Positions 10,365 to 20,599 are shown, counted from the first letter of the stretch. The stretch is 34,796 bases of DNA from Sperchopsis tessellata (GCA_033557685.1 JAWQRN010000190.1:1-34796); one strand, 5' to 3'. Program-made: numbers and translations. The notes: a model not told the origin generated them from the sequence alone.

Positions 10365-10950
10365 ATCGGCAATGTTAGCAGTTACAATGGGGCTTCATAC
10401 GAAGGAAAATTAACAGCAGATGATACCCTTGCTATGGGAAATGTATTAGAAGACCTCATTTACAAAAAAACATACACAATATGCACATATACTCGATAAA
10501 AATAAAATTATGACACAAAAACTACTGCATTTCTCGTTTATTTTATTGTACCATTGCCAGACTGAAGTTTGGAATTGAGCAATTTCCCTAGCATCTATTT
10601 CGAATATACTGGACTCGCCGACATGTTCGTGTGGTGCTGAGTTTGCCGACCTAAATCATATGTTTTTCTTCTGACCTAAATTAACACGAGAGGTCCACTG
10701 GTTGACGGAAAAACTTATAGCATTGAAATACCTATGCCTACAAATATTGTTAGTATTTTGACTTACAACGAAAAACAGATTTATGACTTAATATTTGAGT
10801 TTTTGCGGGCTTGTAAAATTATTTTATAAAGGTATTCCTTCCTCCTTAACCTGTGTTGAACTCCTACTGTTCCTTGGCCTTTTCTTGTGCCTTGATTTCA
10901 AGTCGGCTCAAAAGGCTCCGAGTTGCGAAATATGTGAACTAATTTCTAAT

Positions 10951-12849
10951 TAATTCCAACCTTAATTACGAAGTTATATGTTTATTAGGCTACCAATAGG
11001 AATGAAAACTTAAACGGGTACTGCGATGGACGCTGCATGTTAATAAAATATTATGGTTTACAATTGGAGATCTTAATGAATAGAGGTGATAATTCACATT
11101 TATTTAAACTTTTTTTTAAAGATCGTTCACCTAGGGTACCATTCCATTTTCTAAGGAACTGTAAATGTCTATTTTTTAATATATTTTGCAAGACTATAAA
11201 GGGAAAAGCAAACAAAAAAGTTTGTTAGATTTACTCAGAGTTGCAGTCTTTATAATGTATAAAAATAACAGATCTAATAAGATCTAAGTTAACAAACATT
11301 ACATTATGACAATGTTTCAAATGTGTGAGATACAAAAACGTATCAAGTGTTATGTGTACAATGGGGCTCAGAAAAAATACCGCTTTCAGTTTTGTGTGCT
11401 TAAGATGAAAAATACTGTATTGATTTTTAAAACTTATAATTTCATGTTCTTAGTATTTTAAATTCTTGCTTACATTTCTAAACTTTCAAAAGTACAAATT
11501 TCATTTCTCTAAATGATGCAATGCAGCATACTGTATATATAAATATTAAAGCACAACATTTAATTCTCTATAAATTTTATGTGTAATTCTTTTTGGCGAA
11601 ACTCTATAGTTTTTAAAGTAAATCTTACAGCTAAAATATTTTTACAGAGTGCTATGAATTTTGATTAGAATTTTTTAATTTATTCCTCCCAAGTATTAGG
11701 AAAATTTCCATAAACTGCAGGCTCATCTATAAAAAGTACATTTGCAAAGAAAATAAGATTTTCTCCAGCCCATTCACAAAAATTTATTCGTTTTGCAAAA
11801 TCAGTTTTCATTAAGTTCCATTGAGGCTAGATTTATCTTTTATAATCTTATTATTACATAAATTATTGATCCTGGTTTTCTTAATTTGAATTGTTGAGAT
11901 ATTTTGGTTAATTTGTTGATAATAAGCAATTATAGTGGTCAAACTGTCCACCCTTTAAGTTTCTTAAAACTGTTAGCTCGTGGTTGTCTTAAGTTTGGGT
12001 ATTTTGCAGTTAATGCACAATTAATTCGTCAATCTCCTAACAAATAAACGATGTAAATAAATTAATTTTTCTCGTGATTTCCTTTACACAGTAACAGTTA
12101 AATGTAAAAACGATAGATATCACATTTACTTTTTGGTCAACAATTGAAAAACATAGCCCACTCCAAAAATATTACTTAATACATTCCGCTTATTTAAACC
12201 GATTATCTACATGCACTTGATAGTGAATTCAGTTTTGCACTTCATCGTGTAGAAATGAGTTTTGTATTTTGAAAGTTTTGAAATTTAACTAAGAATCATA
12301 TATGAATGTAAACAATTAAAGAATTCATAAATAATAGTGCATCTTGAATACACTGAAATGAAAATATTTAAGAAAGTAATCAATAAAAAATTGCATAACA
12401 TGATAGGGTGGGGTATTTAAAATTAGGAAGTTACACGTGATTACGTTTAAAATAATTTAAAATATGCATTATTTAACTGAAAAAAAAACTTATTTTTGAA
12501 CCGTTTATTTTAACTATAGCAGTATTAATGTTATAGAGAAAATATACACTAGTTGGAAAGACATATATACAGAAATATTTTTATACAACAAATACGTTGA
12601 TATTTTAGCAGCAGCTACCTGTGTTAGGTTTTTAAACATAGATTTAACTATATTTATTGTATTTACATTATATTAAAACATCAAATATGCATTACTAGAC
12701 GTCTAGATCGTATTAACCAATTATTGTTACAATAAAAATAAATAAATAAAATAATAAATAAAATAAATAAAAACAGAAATGAAAAACACCTATGAGTAAT
12801 CTGTAAGTGACAACATTGAATGTACTCCAATTTGCTAATCAATCAGATA
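10951..12849. other. AT-rich DNA without recognised features
   Basis: One open frame of 63 codons (11037-11228, +) has no recognised family. An A-rich repeat lies at 12731-12774. An AGATCTAATAAGATCT motif lies at about 11270. No RNA gene or coding block is seen. Confidence 0.5.
12731..12774. repeat. (AAAT)n-type simple repeat
   Basis: A degenerate run of AAAT and AAATA units about 44 bases long. It could be the A-rich tail of an old retroelement, but no coding sequence points to it. Confidence 0.75.
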
Positions 12850-14363
12850 TTAATGTAGCAACGGTTGCTGGAAAATCCATTCATAATATTGTGGGAACCG
12901 TAAATAAATGACTTCTAAGCTTGCAATGCCGTAGATAAATGTAAAATTAGTGACAGAAATGCAGTTCATATTCTGATTACTACTACCAAGGCATTGGGTT
13001 ATGATGTCTAGAATTTTGTTATCGACAGGATATCCATTCACATTTCTGGATAAAAATACGAGAAGAAAAAACAATTGAAATTCAGAAACACTTCAAAGAC
13101 ACCAAATTCCAAGCTGCTGTAGTGCATTGTGATGGTAAAATATTTCCAGCGTTAACAGGTAAAGAGGCCATGAATATACTTCGTGTGAATATTTCGAATA
13201 GGGATACTAAGCAACTTCTAAGAGTGCCTGTATTGCAAGTTGGAACTGGAAAATAGGAGGTATCTACTGTTTGTTAAACTCTTGCTGAATGGGATCTCCA
13301 GAATTATGTTAAAGCATTAGTTTTCGATATCATTATTAGAAGCGTTTTCGGGGAAAAGATGGGTAAAACTACAGGTCCGACTGTATTAATGTTTTAAAGC
13401 GCTTGCTCTGGAATCAATGTTCATAATATTCCATACAGAATTGAAATCGAAAAGGTCAAGGGATACTTGAATCAGGCCATGTATCTGGAATTCTTGACTT
13501 TGTTAGAAATACTTGGAGGAGACAGCAGCCTAGAGAGAATTATAGGAAAATTTTAGAATTAACAGTAATTTTTCATAGCGAAGCACCACCTCGTAGAATA
13601 TCTTTTCATGTTCCGAAGGCCATCCATTATGCAAGGTAGGTCGCAAATGCTATTTATTGCTTGAACATTTTTCTGTTTCGTTGTGAATTTGTATTATCAC
13701 TGCAAGAAGAGAATGCGATCTATGATATTTGTATTTTTCTTGTCAGTGTATATATCGAAGCATGGTTGCGTGCGCCATTTGCTGCAACACACTGTATCTG
13801 AATTTCAGGGTTCTCTCAAGAATTTTTGAATAACAAGCTATCGATCGTGGTATCTCTCGTGTTACTTTACAAGAACTAAGCAATCATTTATAGCATTTGA
13901 ACCCTGCAGTTGACGCGCCAGCTTTCTTTGACCCAAATTTGTCATTTGAATCGAAAATGACGAATGCTTTGAATCGCGAAATAGAATCATCAAACGAAAA
14001 TAAGAAGTTAATACAAGTACTAATCGATAAAATCCCAGGAAATAGCAACAACGGAATTGACCAATTCATTTCCAATGAAACTAGAGGATTTTTTGAAAGA
14101 TTTGAATTGGATGATGAATTACTTAAGACAGAACCGTTGACGTGGCATAAAAATGAAGATTTTGTAAAAGGTCTAGAATTAGTAAATAAATTGAAAATTG
14201 TAAATGATTCGGCTGAAAGAGGGGTCAAACTTATGGAAGATTATATTAAATTATTTACGAAAAAGAGCAACAGAAACAGTATGTGCTTCAGATTGTAAGT
14301 AATTATCGCTGAAGGTCTCCAGGTTATCAAAAAAATACTTTATCTCAGCGTCAAAATTTGTAG
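12850..14363 (+). pseudogene. Pseudogene of an uncharacterised, TE-like arthropod protein family
   Basis: The protein starts around CKISDRNAVHILITTTKAL (about 12940-12990) and runs through HCDGKIFPALTGKEA (about 13125), LLRVPVLQVGTGK, EWDLQNYVKALVFD (about 13290-13330), RRISFHVPKAIHYAR-like residues in changing frames (about 13595-13640), a 402-base open stretch at 13897-14298 with FFERFELDDELLKTEPLTW and LKIVNDSAERGVKLMEDY, and after a one-base frame change near 14264 EQQKQYVLQIVSNYR to a TAG at 14361-14363. I recall this pattern from multicopy arthropod proteins annotated only as uncharacterised. A deletion follows ALVFD, just where the family's 'FDTT..NTG...C' region belongs. At least five stops and frameshifts show it is dead. 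It lacks visible introns. The function is unknown; a transposase-like RNase H fold is only a guess. Confidence 0.68.
13897..14298 (+). pseudogene. C-terminal open block of the uncharacterised protein pseudogene
   Basis: This is the longest surviving open block of the pseudogene, at 133 codons. It is acidic and helical and carries FDPNLSFESKM near the start, then FISNETRGFFERFELDDELL and VNDSAERGVKLMEDYIKLFT near the end. The GTCAAACTTATGGAAGATTA region is in frame. A frameshift at about 14264 sends the ORF into NRNSMCFRL, while the original frame continues as YVLQIVSNYR. The apparent Met start is internal, because the homologous reading continues upstream through LSNHL (about 13875). Confidence 0.65.
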
Positions 14364-15479
14364 TAAAAATTTGTGATTTTCACATTTTTTTCTCGGAAAT
14401 CGTTAGTCCTACGAGGAAAAATGATAAATGATAATATATGCATTTTTAATTGATCTACAAGTTTTATACAGTACTTTTTTGCATATACTTAATATTTCTA
14501 AAGATAAACAAATAAAATTGACTTTTTTCTGTGATTTTATGATTTTTTTCGATTTTCAAGGTCCCAGGGGTACCCCTTCCCTCTATCCAATTGAGCTAAA
14601 ATTTTACACAGATTATTTTTTCATTTTAAAAATAGAACCAAAATGGGGTGTAGCGCGAAGAAAATTCAAACTTTGAAAACAAGAGTCACCCTAGTGTAGA
14701 TACTATTTAATTTTTATATTAAACGCCTTTTGTTACGTTAACTTTTCACTAATATGATCTTTAGATGGCTGATACAACAAAGTTTTACAAAGTATAAACG
14801 TAACAGCTAATCATATGGTCTTTAGTGTGTTCATAAACTAAAGAATATACGCCAACCATAAAGTGATTGTAATGGAACTTCAATTAAGCGCAAAATGCAT
14901 TAATGGTGTAAGAAACTTCGAATCTATTACCCTACCTCAACTAATCAATAAAGTTTTATTAAACACTTAGTGGCTTCCTACAGAACATTTAATAATAATT
15001 ACTCTGAAACAGTAGGGCATTGTGATCATTAATAATAATTCTGTACAAAACATTTTGTGAGAAAACTTTACTAAGATAATTATTAGGAAAAGCAAACAGT
15101 ATGTATCTAAATGCTATGGGTAGAAGAGAAAAAAGCACCTAACAATTAGATGTATTTCTTTAGTTTGAATCAAGTTTTATGTCTGGAGTGATCCATCAAG
15201 CATTCACCTGCTCTAATGTGAATTCATTCTCATTATTATTTATCTGAGTATACCTATACATTAATATATTAATTAATTACGGTGGTATGACAAATATACA
15301 ACAAAACATTTATTTTCACATCTACCACCAATTATTAACAAATCCTGCGACCCCCTTACAAACTGAATGTGTTTGATAGAATCAATAAATATGCAGAAAA
15401 TATTTGAGACCAAGAGAAATCTGTAGCAATCACTAGTTGACTTACCACCATCGACAAAACTATCCAAGCGACTACGGTG
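14364..15479. other. Flank of the uncharacterised pseudogene, then unassigned DNA
   Basis: The first 330 bases are T-rich, contain a short GC-richer patch (GTCCCAGGGGTACCCCTTCC at about 14563-14582) and end with AAGAGTCACCCTAGTGTA at 14681-14698. They may be the 3' untranslated or terminal part of the same element, but this cannot be proven here. From about 14700 to 15479 nothing is recognised. Confidence 0.4.
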
Positions 15480-15830
15480 ATAGATAGAATCGAGATATGA
15501 TACTAGCGGCAGTGGATACTGCCCAAATTACTTTTGACTCAAGGTCTCTTTTCGAACTGGATATAAATCATAACCGGATCCGGTTGGAGGTATTTGAGTA
15601 ATTAACACTATCGTCCTCCAATATAAAGTTCAAATGCTGGATGACACGTTTGTTGTGTTGTCGTTGGAGATGCTAAATGCTTTCTTAGATTACATAAACA
15701 CCCCAATATTTGATATACGATGGTGATTGAGTCACCAGACTCCCTTCTTTTCTTAGATGTATTATTGAAACGTAGATCAGATGGTATACTACTTCTTTCT
15801 GTTTAGGTTGAAATTATCCACATTGCTGGT
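15480..15830 (+). mobile_element. PLE fragment: RT palm to thumb, first unit
   Basis: The segment aligns with the PLE copy at 20600-20870: GGAGGTATTTGAGTAATTA...ACTATCGTCCTCCAATATAAAG at about 15583-15625 matches GGAGGCATTTGAGCAATTG...TCGTCCTCCGATATAAAG. It then gives DDTFVVLSLEMLNAFLDYI in one frame, and the ATTATTGAAACGTAGATCAGATGGTA block at about 15763-15788. The Tyr-Val of the YVDD catalytic box is deleted: TGCTGGATGACACG reads through where about a dozen bases are missing. Multiple frame changes occur. It breaks off at about 15800-15830. Confidence 0.82.
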
Positions 15831-16620
15831 ATTTCAGTTGTGAAAGAAAGGATTTGATTCTCTTGTCGTGAACTGGACATGTGCGAATTCGAATTGTTCA
15901 TGTTGCATATCCACCTTTCTAGTATAATGCGAGGAACATATTTATAAAATGAATATCACTTTAAACTAGGCTGAAATTTCGTCAATTACTTGGAAGAATA
16001 AGTTTAATAACCTAACCAAATATCAGTCTAATTATAAAAAAATGTCCGCAAATGAATGATTTGGTGATAAATTTGTCATCTCATACCCTTACACTGGCAG
16101 AGTCTTCTGCTCTTTTAGAGAGCTCAAACTTTGCTTAACCACCAAAATGCGTTCCTGTTGGAACCATAATTTCCAATGTGGAAAGCGCCATTCGAAGTTT
16201 GCTATCTGAAATATCGGATATGATGCGGTATGAAACGTATCGTGTTTTAGAAAGATCGCAACCCCCGTTCCACTTTGAATAAAGATGAGTTAAAAGCCCT
16301 CAGATAACTCAAAAGTAATGAGTTGATTTTCAGCATGTCGGCAGATAAAGGCAAAGCTACAGTTGTAATGGATCGTCAGATGTCCAAATTTTAGATCTTT
16401 TGCAGAATATCGCATATATAGACTTCTATCGTCTACCCCTTTATCCATAATTAGGGAAATTGATTACCAATATCATCAAAAGAGCTACTCTTGATCCACA
16501 AGTGCAGAAGAAGATCATTCCCCACGATTATCGAATCTCTTGTTATATGGTCTACCTAAGGTACATATACTTTTGATGCCTCTTCGATCGATCGCCAATG
16601 CGATAGGGCCTAATTTTACC
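15831..16620 (+). mobile_element. PLE fragment: N-terminal RT region, second unit
   Basis: It begins with a divergent N-terminal part, then INLSSHTLTLAESSALLESS (about 16065-16125), KCVPVGTIISNVESAIRSLL (about 16145-16205), KDELKALR-like residues, MSADKGKATVVMDRQM (16335-16382) and QKKIIPHDYRIS with YGLPKVH-like codons at about 16510-16570. These are the N-terminal and finger parts of a PLE RT and should lie upstream of the palm. Here they lie downstream of a palm fragment in the same orientation, so the two pieces come from tandem or rearranged copies. Confidence 0.8.
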
Positions 16621-17126
16621 GAATTTAAGAGGGGAAAATTTATTTGTTCATGATTTGATACAGAAATTACACTCTTTTGAAACGAAGCTTAGCCCGTTTT
16701 TTTTAGAAATCTGGTTGAACGCAAATTTAGTCAATTTATAACATTAAAAACTGTATATTGAACTATTTCAGAACAAACCTTAAATAATTTAATAACAATA
16801 TCCTGGCACTCATGCAGGTCGAGAAGCGATTCGATTGTTTCAAGAAAATTGTTAAAATTGGATCAATTATCTGAAATCCACTATCTGTACATGTAAATGA
16901 TATGTGAGATATACAACTAGATATAATTAATTTAAAAGACAAGATAATTTGTGCAAATGTTATAAACTGAGTAATGAAATGTACGAAAATTAAAAAGTAT
17001 TTGGTAATCTTCAATTCAACTTATATTTGGGAACAAAATTTTTCCTTAATGAATAAAATTGTTTCACAAGATCGAGAGTAAATGATTTACGTTTGGAGGT
17101 AGTGAGTCAAACATTGAAAAAATAAT
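16621..17126. other. Unassigned AT-rich spacer
   Basis: It contains a minus-strand open frame of 83 codons (16763-17014) with a hydrophobic N-terminus. No family is recognised, and the composition suits chance. Confidence 0.45.
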
Positions 17127-17283
17127 AGGCCATGCGAAGTGCGTCAACACGTCACGTTAGATTTTTGTTATTTTTTTTTTGCTGTAACTTATTTACTATG
17201 TAGGAATAAATTTCATAAGAAACTTTTGTATTTTAATATTTACAACGTGACCCGGGTGCTGAAACAGTTGGCCACACCTGGCC
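17127..17283. repeat. Candidate small inverted-repeat element (hAT-like MITE)
   Basis: GGCCA at 17128-17132 and TCACGTT at 17152-17158 are mirrored by AACGTGA at 17244-17250 and TGGCC at 17269-17273. The spacing inside the two arms is nearly equal (24 and 23 bases from box to box). Between the boxes both arms also share a TCARCAC-like stretch. The right end read outwards is CAGGTGTGGCCAAC, similar to the CAG-type ends common in hAT transposons. The centre is AT-rich and non-coding. The left outermost bases do not match, so the call is tentative. Confidence 0.3.
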
Positions 17284-17424
17284 TATGCAGAAGAGAAAGC
17301 TTTAGAGATGTGGTCTCCCGCGGAAGTTGCCCAAGCTTTGAAAAATCTAGCATGGGTGATGTAAAACTGTTTTGCACAGTATGAATGTTGTTTCCGGGTG
17401 GAAACCATCTAGAAGCTCTGATAA

Positions 17425-17470
17425 GTGCCGACGTTTCGTCCACTTTTGCAGGGGACATATTTAAGGACTG
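17425..17470 (-). ncRNA. Hammerhead-ribozyme-like motif C (PLE terminal region)
   Basis: Read on the minus strand: CTTAAATATGTCC, then CCTGCAAAAGT, then GGACGAAACGTCGGC. The GGAC/GTCC arms can form stem II. The CGAAAC box and the GTC cleavage triplet are intact, and a GGC arm follows for stem I. The CTGATGA box has decayed to CTTAAATA. This is the copy with the best preserved 3' half of the hammerhead core. Confidence 0.5.
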
Positions 17471-17904
17471 GTGTGGGGGATGCGCACTAACGCAATTGGT
17501 TGTTGTTGGGGTAATTATAAACATCAACGGCTGCTTGGAATTTTCTGGGAAAATAAGTAAACTACCGAGGTAAGACTTTAGTATCTTGGAACATAATTGT
17601 GTGAACTGTTTCATGACGATCTTCAGCCACGGCTGATTGAATAATATCACCCAGACGAGTACAGCGTGCGTGCTCTTTTAAACGAGTAGCAATTGTACGC
17701 TTAGTGTCTCCAATACCTTACCTTACCACAGGAACAAGGGATCTGATAAACCCATTCGTTTTGCAAAGGGATGATATCTTTAGGAGAAGAGAGAACTTGT
17801 GAAATATTTTGTATCGGGGATAATATTGTTTTGATATTAAATTTTTTTTATATGTGGGCAATTTTGTCAGTCGAATCCTTGATAAATTGTAGATAAGCTG
17901 TTGC

Positions 17905-18278
17905 TTACGCCTCAAGAGTATTTTTGACAGCGATGGATTGATTCCTGAAACGTCTTATTGACTCTTTGATGTCTGACAAACTATATCCGTTATATAGCAG
18001 TGCATCGGTAACTGTACGCAACTCCTGGGAAAGAGTTGTGTCACATAACTTGAAAGCTCGCTGTACTAGAGTATTACTCACAGACATTTTCTGACAGGGA
18101 TGATGATGTGACAATGCATGCAATTACCTACTGATATGGGTGGGCTTACGATAAACGGATTGAAGAAGTGTACCATCTGATCTACGTTACAACAATACAT
18201 CCAAGAAAGGAAGGGGTCTGATGACTCAACCTCCATCGTGAAACGTATATTGGGGTGTTGAGAGTTTATGTGATCCAA
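17905..18278 (-). pseudogene. PLE RT palm-to-thumb segment of the minus-strand copy
   Basis: Two overlapping frames cover this piece. At 18078-18278, MDHINSQHPNIRFTMEVESS is the strand following the catalytic YVDD. At 17905-18123, HALSHHHPCQKMSVSNTLVQ and LRTVTDALLYNGYSLSDIKE form the thumb and connector. They match the plus-strand copy at 20715-21070 almost codon for codon, so this is clearly the same family. Confidence 0.88.
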
Positions 18279-18634
18279 GAAGGCATCTAGTGCTTCTCGT
18301 CACATCAACCATATAACAAAGGTACCATGTAACGGAACCAAATGCCTCCATAACATATTGGCAACAACAGGAGGCAACGGGGCACTCATAGCAGCTCCAG
18401 ATGTCTCTTCATAGAAATGGTTCGAAATAACTGGACCTTAGACCTGTCAGAATAGCAATATATTAAGATGAACCTTCCTTGCTCAGTAGGTCGCTGATGA
18501 TTCTAATAGCAGCATCCATGGATATACTGATGAAAATGGACTCGACACCGAAGCTGACCATTAAGTCTGTTTAAGTCTTATACTAAAAATCTGTTCTAGA
18601 AAATGGGAAGAGTTTCACATGTAGGACTTGGATC

Positions 18635-19144
18635 GTCCTACGTATACTTTTTATGGAACACTCAGAAAGGTAATTCCTCTATAATTGCTTAATTGTCAAC
18701 TATGCCCTCTCTTGAAAAAATGGGATAATTATGCACAACCATCATTGATCAGGTGTCCATCTTTATCGCAATGCAGCGTTTATAACACCAAAAGTTCTTG
18801 TTGCCCTTATCTCTCATTTTCGGCGTTATGTCCTCACATTCAGCGACTATGCCCACCTGCATCTTAGATATAGCATCTTCTATGGCATTGTCATCCTGTC
18901 CTCTCCTGTCCCTGTTTTCGTCTGTGTTGTTAGCTTCTTCTTCTTCTTCTTCTTCCAGCACTTTCTGAAAGTATCTTTTCCATCTTTCCATAATTTGCTC
19001 TTCTCCTGAAGGAATATTTCCTCGGTCGTCTTTTATGTTTTCAACGCGACTATTTCCTTCTGTCTCAGTTCTTTCATTGTCCCAAATATAAGCTTCTGAT
19101 TTGTAGTATGCACCTCTTTCATTTTGTTGCCAAACCCTGCCCAA
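18635..19144 (-). mobile_element. Non-LTR retrotransposon fragment: linker and start of RT
   Basis: The 131-codon frame at 18749-19144 includes NIPSGEEQIMERWKRYFQKV, a poly-Glu run encoded by the (TTC)n microsatellite, and AISKMQVGIVAECEDITPKM. This matches the conserved non-LTR pre-RT region '.....RW.EYF..L.......I..AI.KMK.GKA.G.D.I..EM'. A decayed continuation gives VHNYPIFSREG (for 'IIPIFKKGD') and NYRGITFLSVP at about 18645-18690. The fragment stops where the PLE sequence starts, so the PLE may have inserted here or the two were joined by deletion. Confidence 0.8.
18934..18955. repeat. (TTC)n microsatellite inside the non-LTR fragment
   Basis: About seven TTC units encode the Glu run of the linker on the minus strand. 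Such Glu runs are common at this site in the family, so the repeat probably expanded from a coding run. Confidence 0.85.
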
Positions 19145-20099
19145 GAAATTTGTTTATCTCCTTTTATCAATGTTTTAACTTCTCCCTTTTTTTGCTTCTA
19201 TGTCTCCTAGTCTTCTCTACTTTTTTTGCAGGTATTCTTCTATATCAACTTCTTTTCTTTCACGTTTCCCTTTATGTTATTGTCCGGAAATGTGGTCTTT
19301 TTTATAGCATTATTTGCTATTTTTGTGCTTCCGCAACTTTCCCTTGCATTATTGCTCTTCTGAATTTGAATTATATTAATGCTAATTGCATGTTTTACTT
19401 TTATATAAATATCTTTATACTCAGTAACGTTTCATACCGTTATCATTAATTATAAATAAATGCTACAAATAATATGCCAAACATATTTTTGTAATTACAC
19501 TTCTTAACGAATAGAAAAGTTGTGGTAATTCACGTCAATACGAGTACATGTCTAGCTACTCAAACCATTTAAGTGAGTGGATTTTTTTCTGGCAATCGGA
19601 GTCTGTACAGAACGATACATTTTAATAATCTTATTAACTTTGAAGCTTTTTATTTGCAAACAGACATAATAGGGTGAGTAATTTCTGTCACTCGTTTATT
19701 AACTCGAATGCGTTGGTACGGCTATAACGTTACCCCTAATTATAATTGCTACTACATGTTTCACAATATCTCATTATCGTTGTTGTACGCTCTTTTAACT
19801 TTTCAACCATTCCGAATCAAGAAAGGTGGAAAATGTAGCTTGTCACTCTAGTTATTTGAATGACCATTCATTTTATTTTTACATATTTCGTTTTTATCGA
19901 AATATTAAGAACGAGTTTTTTTAAATATAGGCATTACTAGTCCATTTCGAGGTAGGCACAAATGACAATAAACCTTTCCGCCCTATCCTTCTGTTAACTT
20001 CTTTAGCCTCTACTAACTCTATGTATATTATCATATATACCCTTCAACTTTTTACTAATATAATTTTCAGAATATCATCAAAATCATCTAATCATCATT
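19145..20099. other. Unassigned DNA between retroelement fragments
   Basis: A plus-strand open frame of 113 codons (19108-19449) is rich in Phe, Leu and Cys. It runs antisense to the start of the non-LTR fragment and into unassigned T-rich DNA, and no family is recognised. From 19450 to 20099 nothing is recognised. No PLE terminal repeat is seen upstream of the element at 20100. Confidence 0.45.
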
Positions 20100-20599
20100 C
20101 GTCATGTCGGCGGATAAGGGAAATGCTAGAGTTGTAATGGATCGTCAGGTGTACGGTTCATCTAACATCCAACCGTACAACAAGATTCACCCTTGATTCA
20201 CAAGTACAGAAGAAGATCATTCCCCACGATTCTCGAATACCTCGTTTATATTTTCTATCTAAGGTACATACACCTTTGATACCTCTTCTGCCGATCATCA
20301 GGGTCTGTCACACATAAATTGGCCCGATTTCTCACTCCGCATCTTAATAAATTTGTAGGCCCATCGACGAAACTCTTTCCATTTTCTAGAACAGATTTCT
20401 AGTATAAGCACCGACAGACTTAATGATCAGCTTCGATGCCCTTTTCATCAGTACACCTATAGATGATACTACTAGCATTATCAACCTACTGAGAGGTGAA
20501 GGTTCATCTCAAGACATTGCGATACTAGCGGAGGTTTGTCTGAGGTCCACTTGTTCCTAATTTAGGGACCGTTTCAACCAACAAACATGTGGATCAGTT

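Larger units (their letters stand above)
8335..10950 (+). mobile_element. I/R1-type non-LTR retrotransposon with RT and RNase H, pseudogenised
   Basis: Successive blocks occur on the plus strand. The pre-RT linker FPQHWWDDECSAMV is at 8379-8440. RLPGEL-like and ILIVPILKLF...SAYRPISPLSCVTK are at about 8815-8950. A segment equivalent to 'LP.SQYGFRKG' is at 9000-9035, and FNLYTCDLHQAFNHDIKVIQ then YADDICVYT are in 9296-9541. SIRSRIDYG-like residues are at about 9720-9760, and APIDAW-like residues at about 9835-9860. RNase H is at 10077-10364. A CSC...LNHIFFF zinc-binding tail is at about 10625-10670. The element reaches at least 10850, and a slightly GC-richer 3' UTR may extend to about 10950. 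Many stops and frameshifts are present. No endonuclease or ORF1 is recognised upstream. Confidence 0.88.
17284..18615 (-). mobile_element. 5'-truncated Penelope-like element with GIY-YIG region and terminal repeat
   Basis: On the minus strand it starts at about 18615 with AACTCTTCCCATTTTCTAGAACAG, which aligns with 20365-20398 of the plus-strand copy. It runs through the RT palm (PPVVANM at about 18375, damaged YVDD at about 18320), the DHINSQHPNIRFTME segment (18078-18278), the thumb (17905-18123), the GIY-YIG region with VYQIPCSCGKV (about 17715-17745), the C-terminal coding block (17500-17650) and the terminal region with a hammerhead-like motif (17385-17470). The 3' border is uncertain: similarity to other copies fades at about 17385. 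Many frameshifts are present. Confidence 0.88.

Noticed and set aside
13884..14228. Minus-strand open frame of 114 codons
   Set aside because: It is an exact antisense shadow of the plus-strand block 13897-14298, which carries the family motifs.
14428..14676. Plus-strand open frame of 82 codons after the unnamed pseudogene
   Set aside because: The product is Phe/Ile-rich without motifs, it is out of register with the pseudogene, and it lies beyond the family's natural stop at 14363. More likely 3' flank.
17240..17650. Minus-strand open frame of 136 codons
   Set aside because: It crosses the PLE C-terminal coding block, the non-coding terminal region and the adjacent GC-richer patch, so only its first part reflects real coding and the rest is accidental.
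18405..18435. GGTTCGAAAT, similar to a tRNA B box
   Set aside because: It lies inside the PLE coding sequence, no A box stands at the right distance, and no cloverleaf can be drawn.
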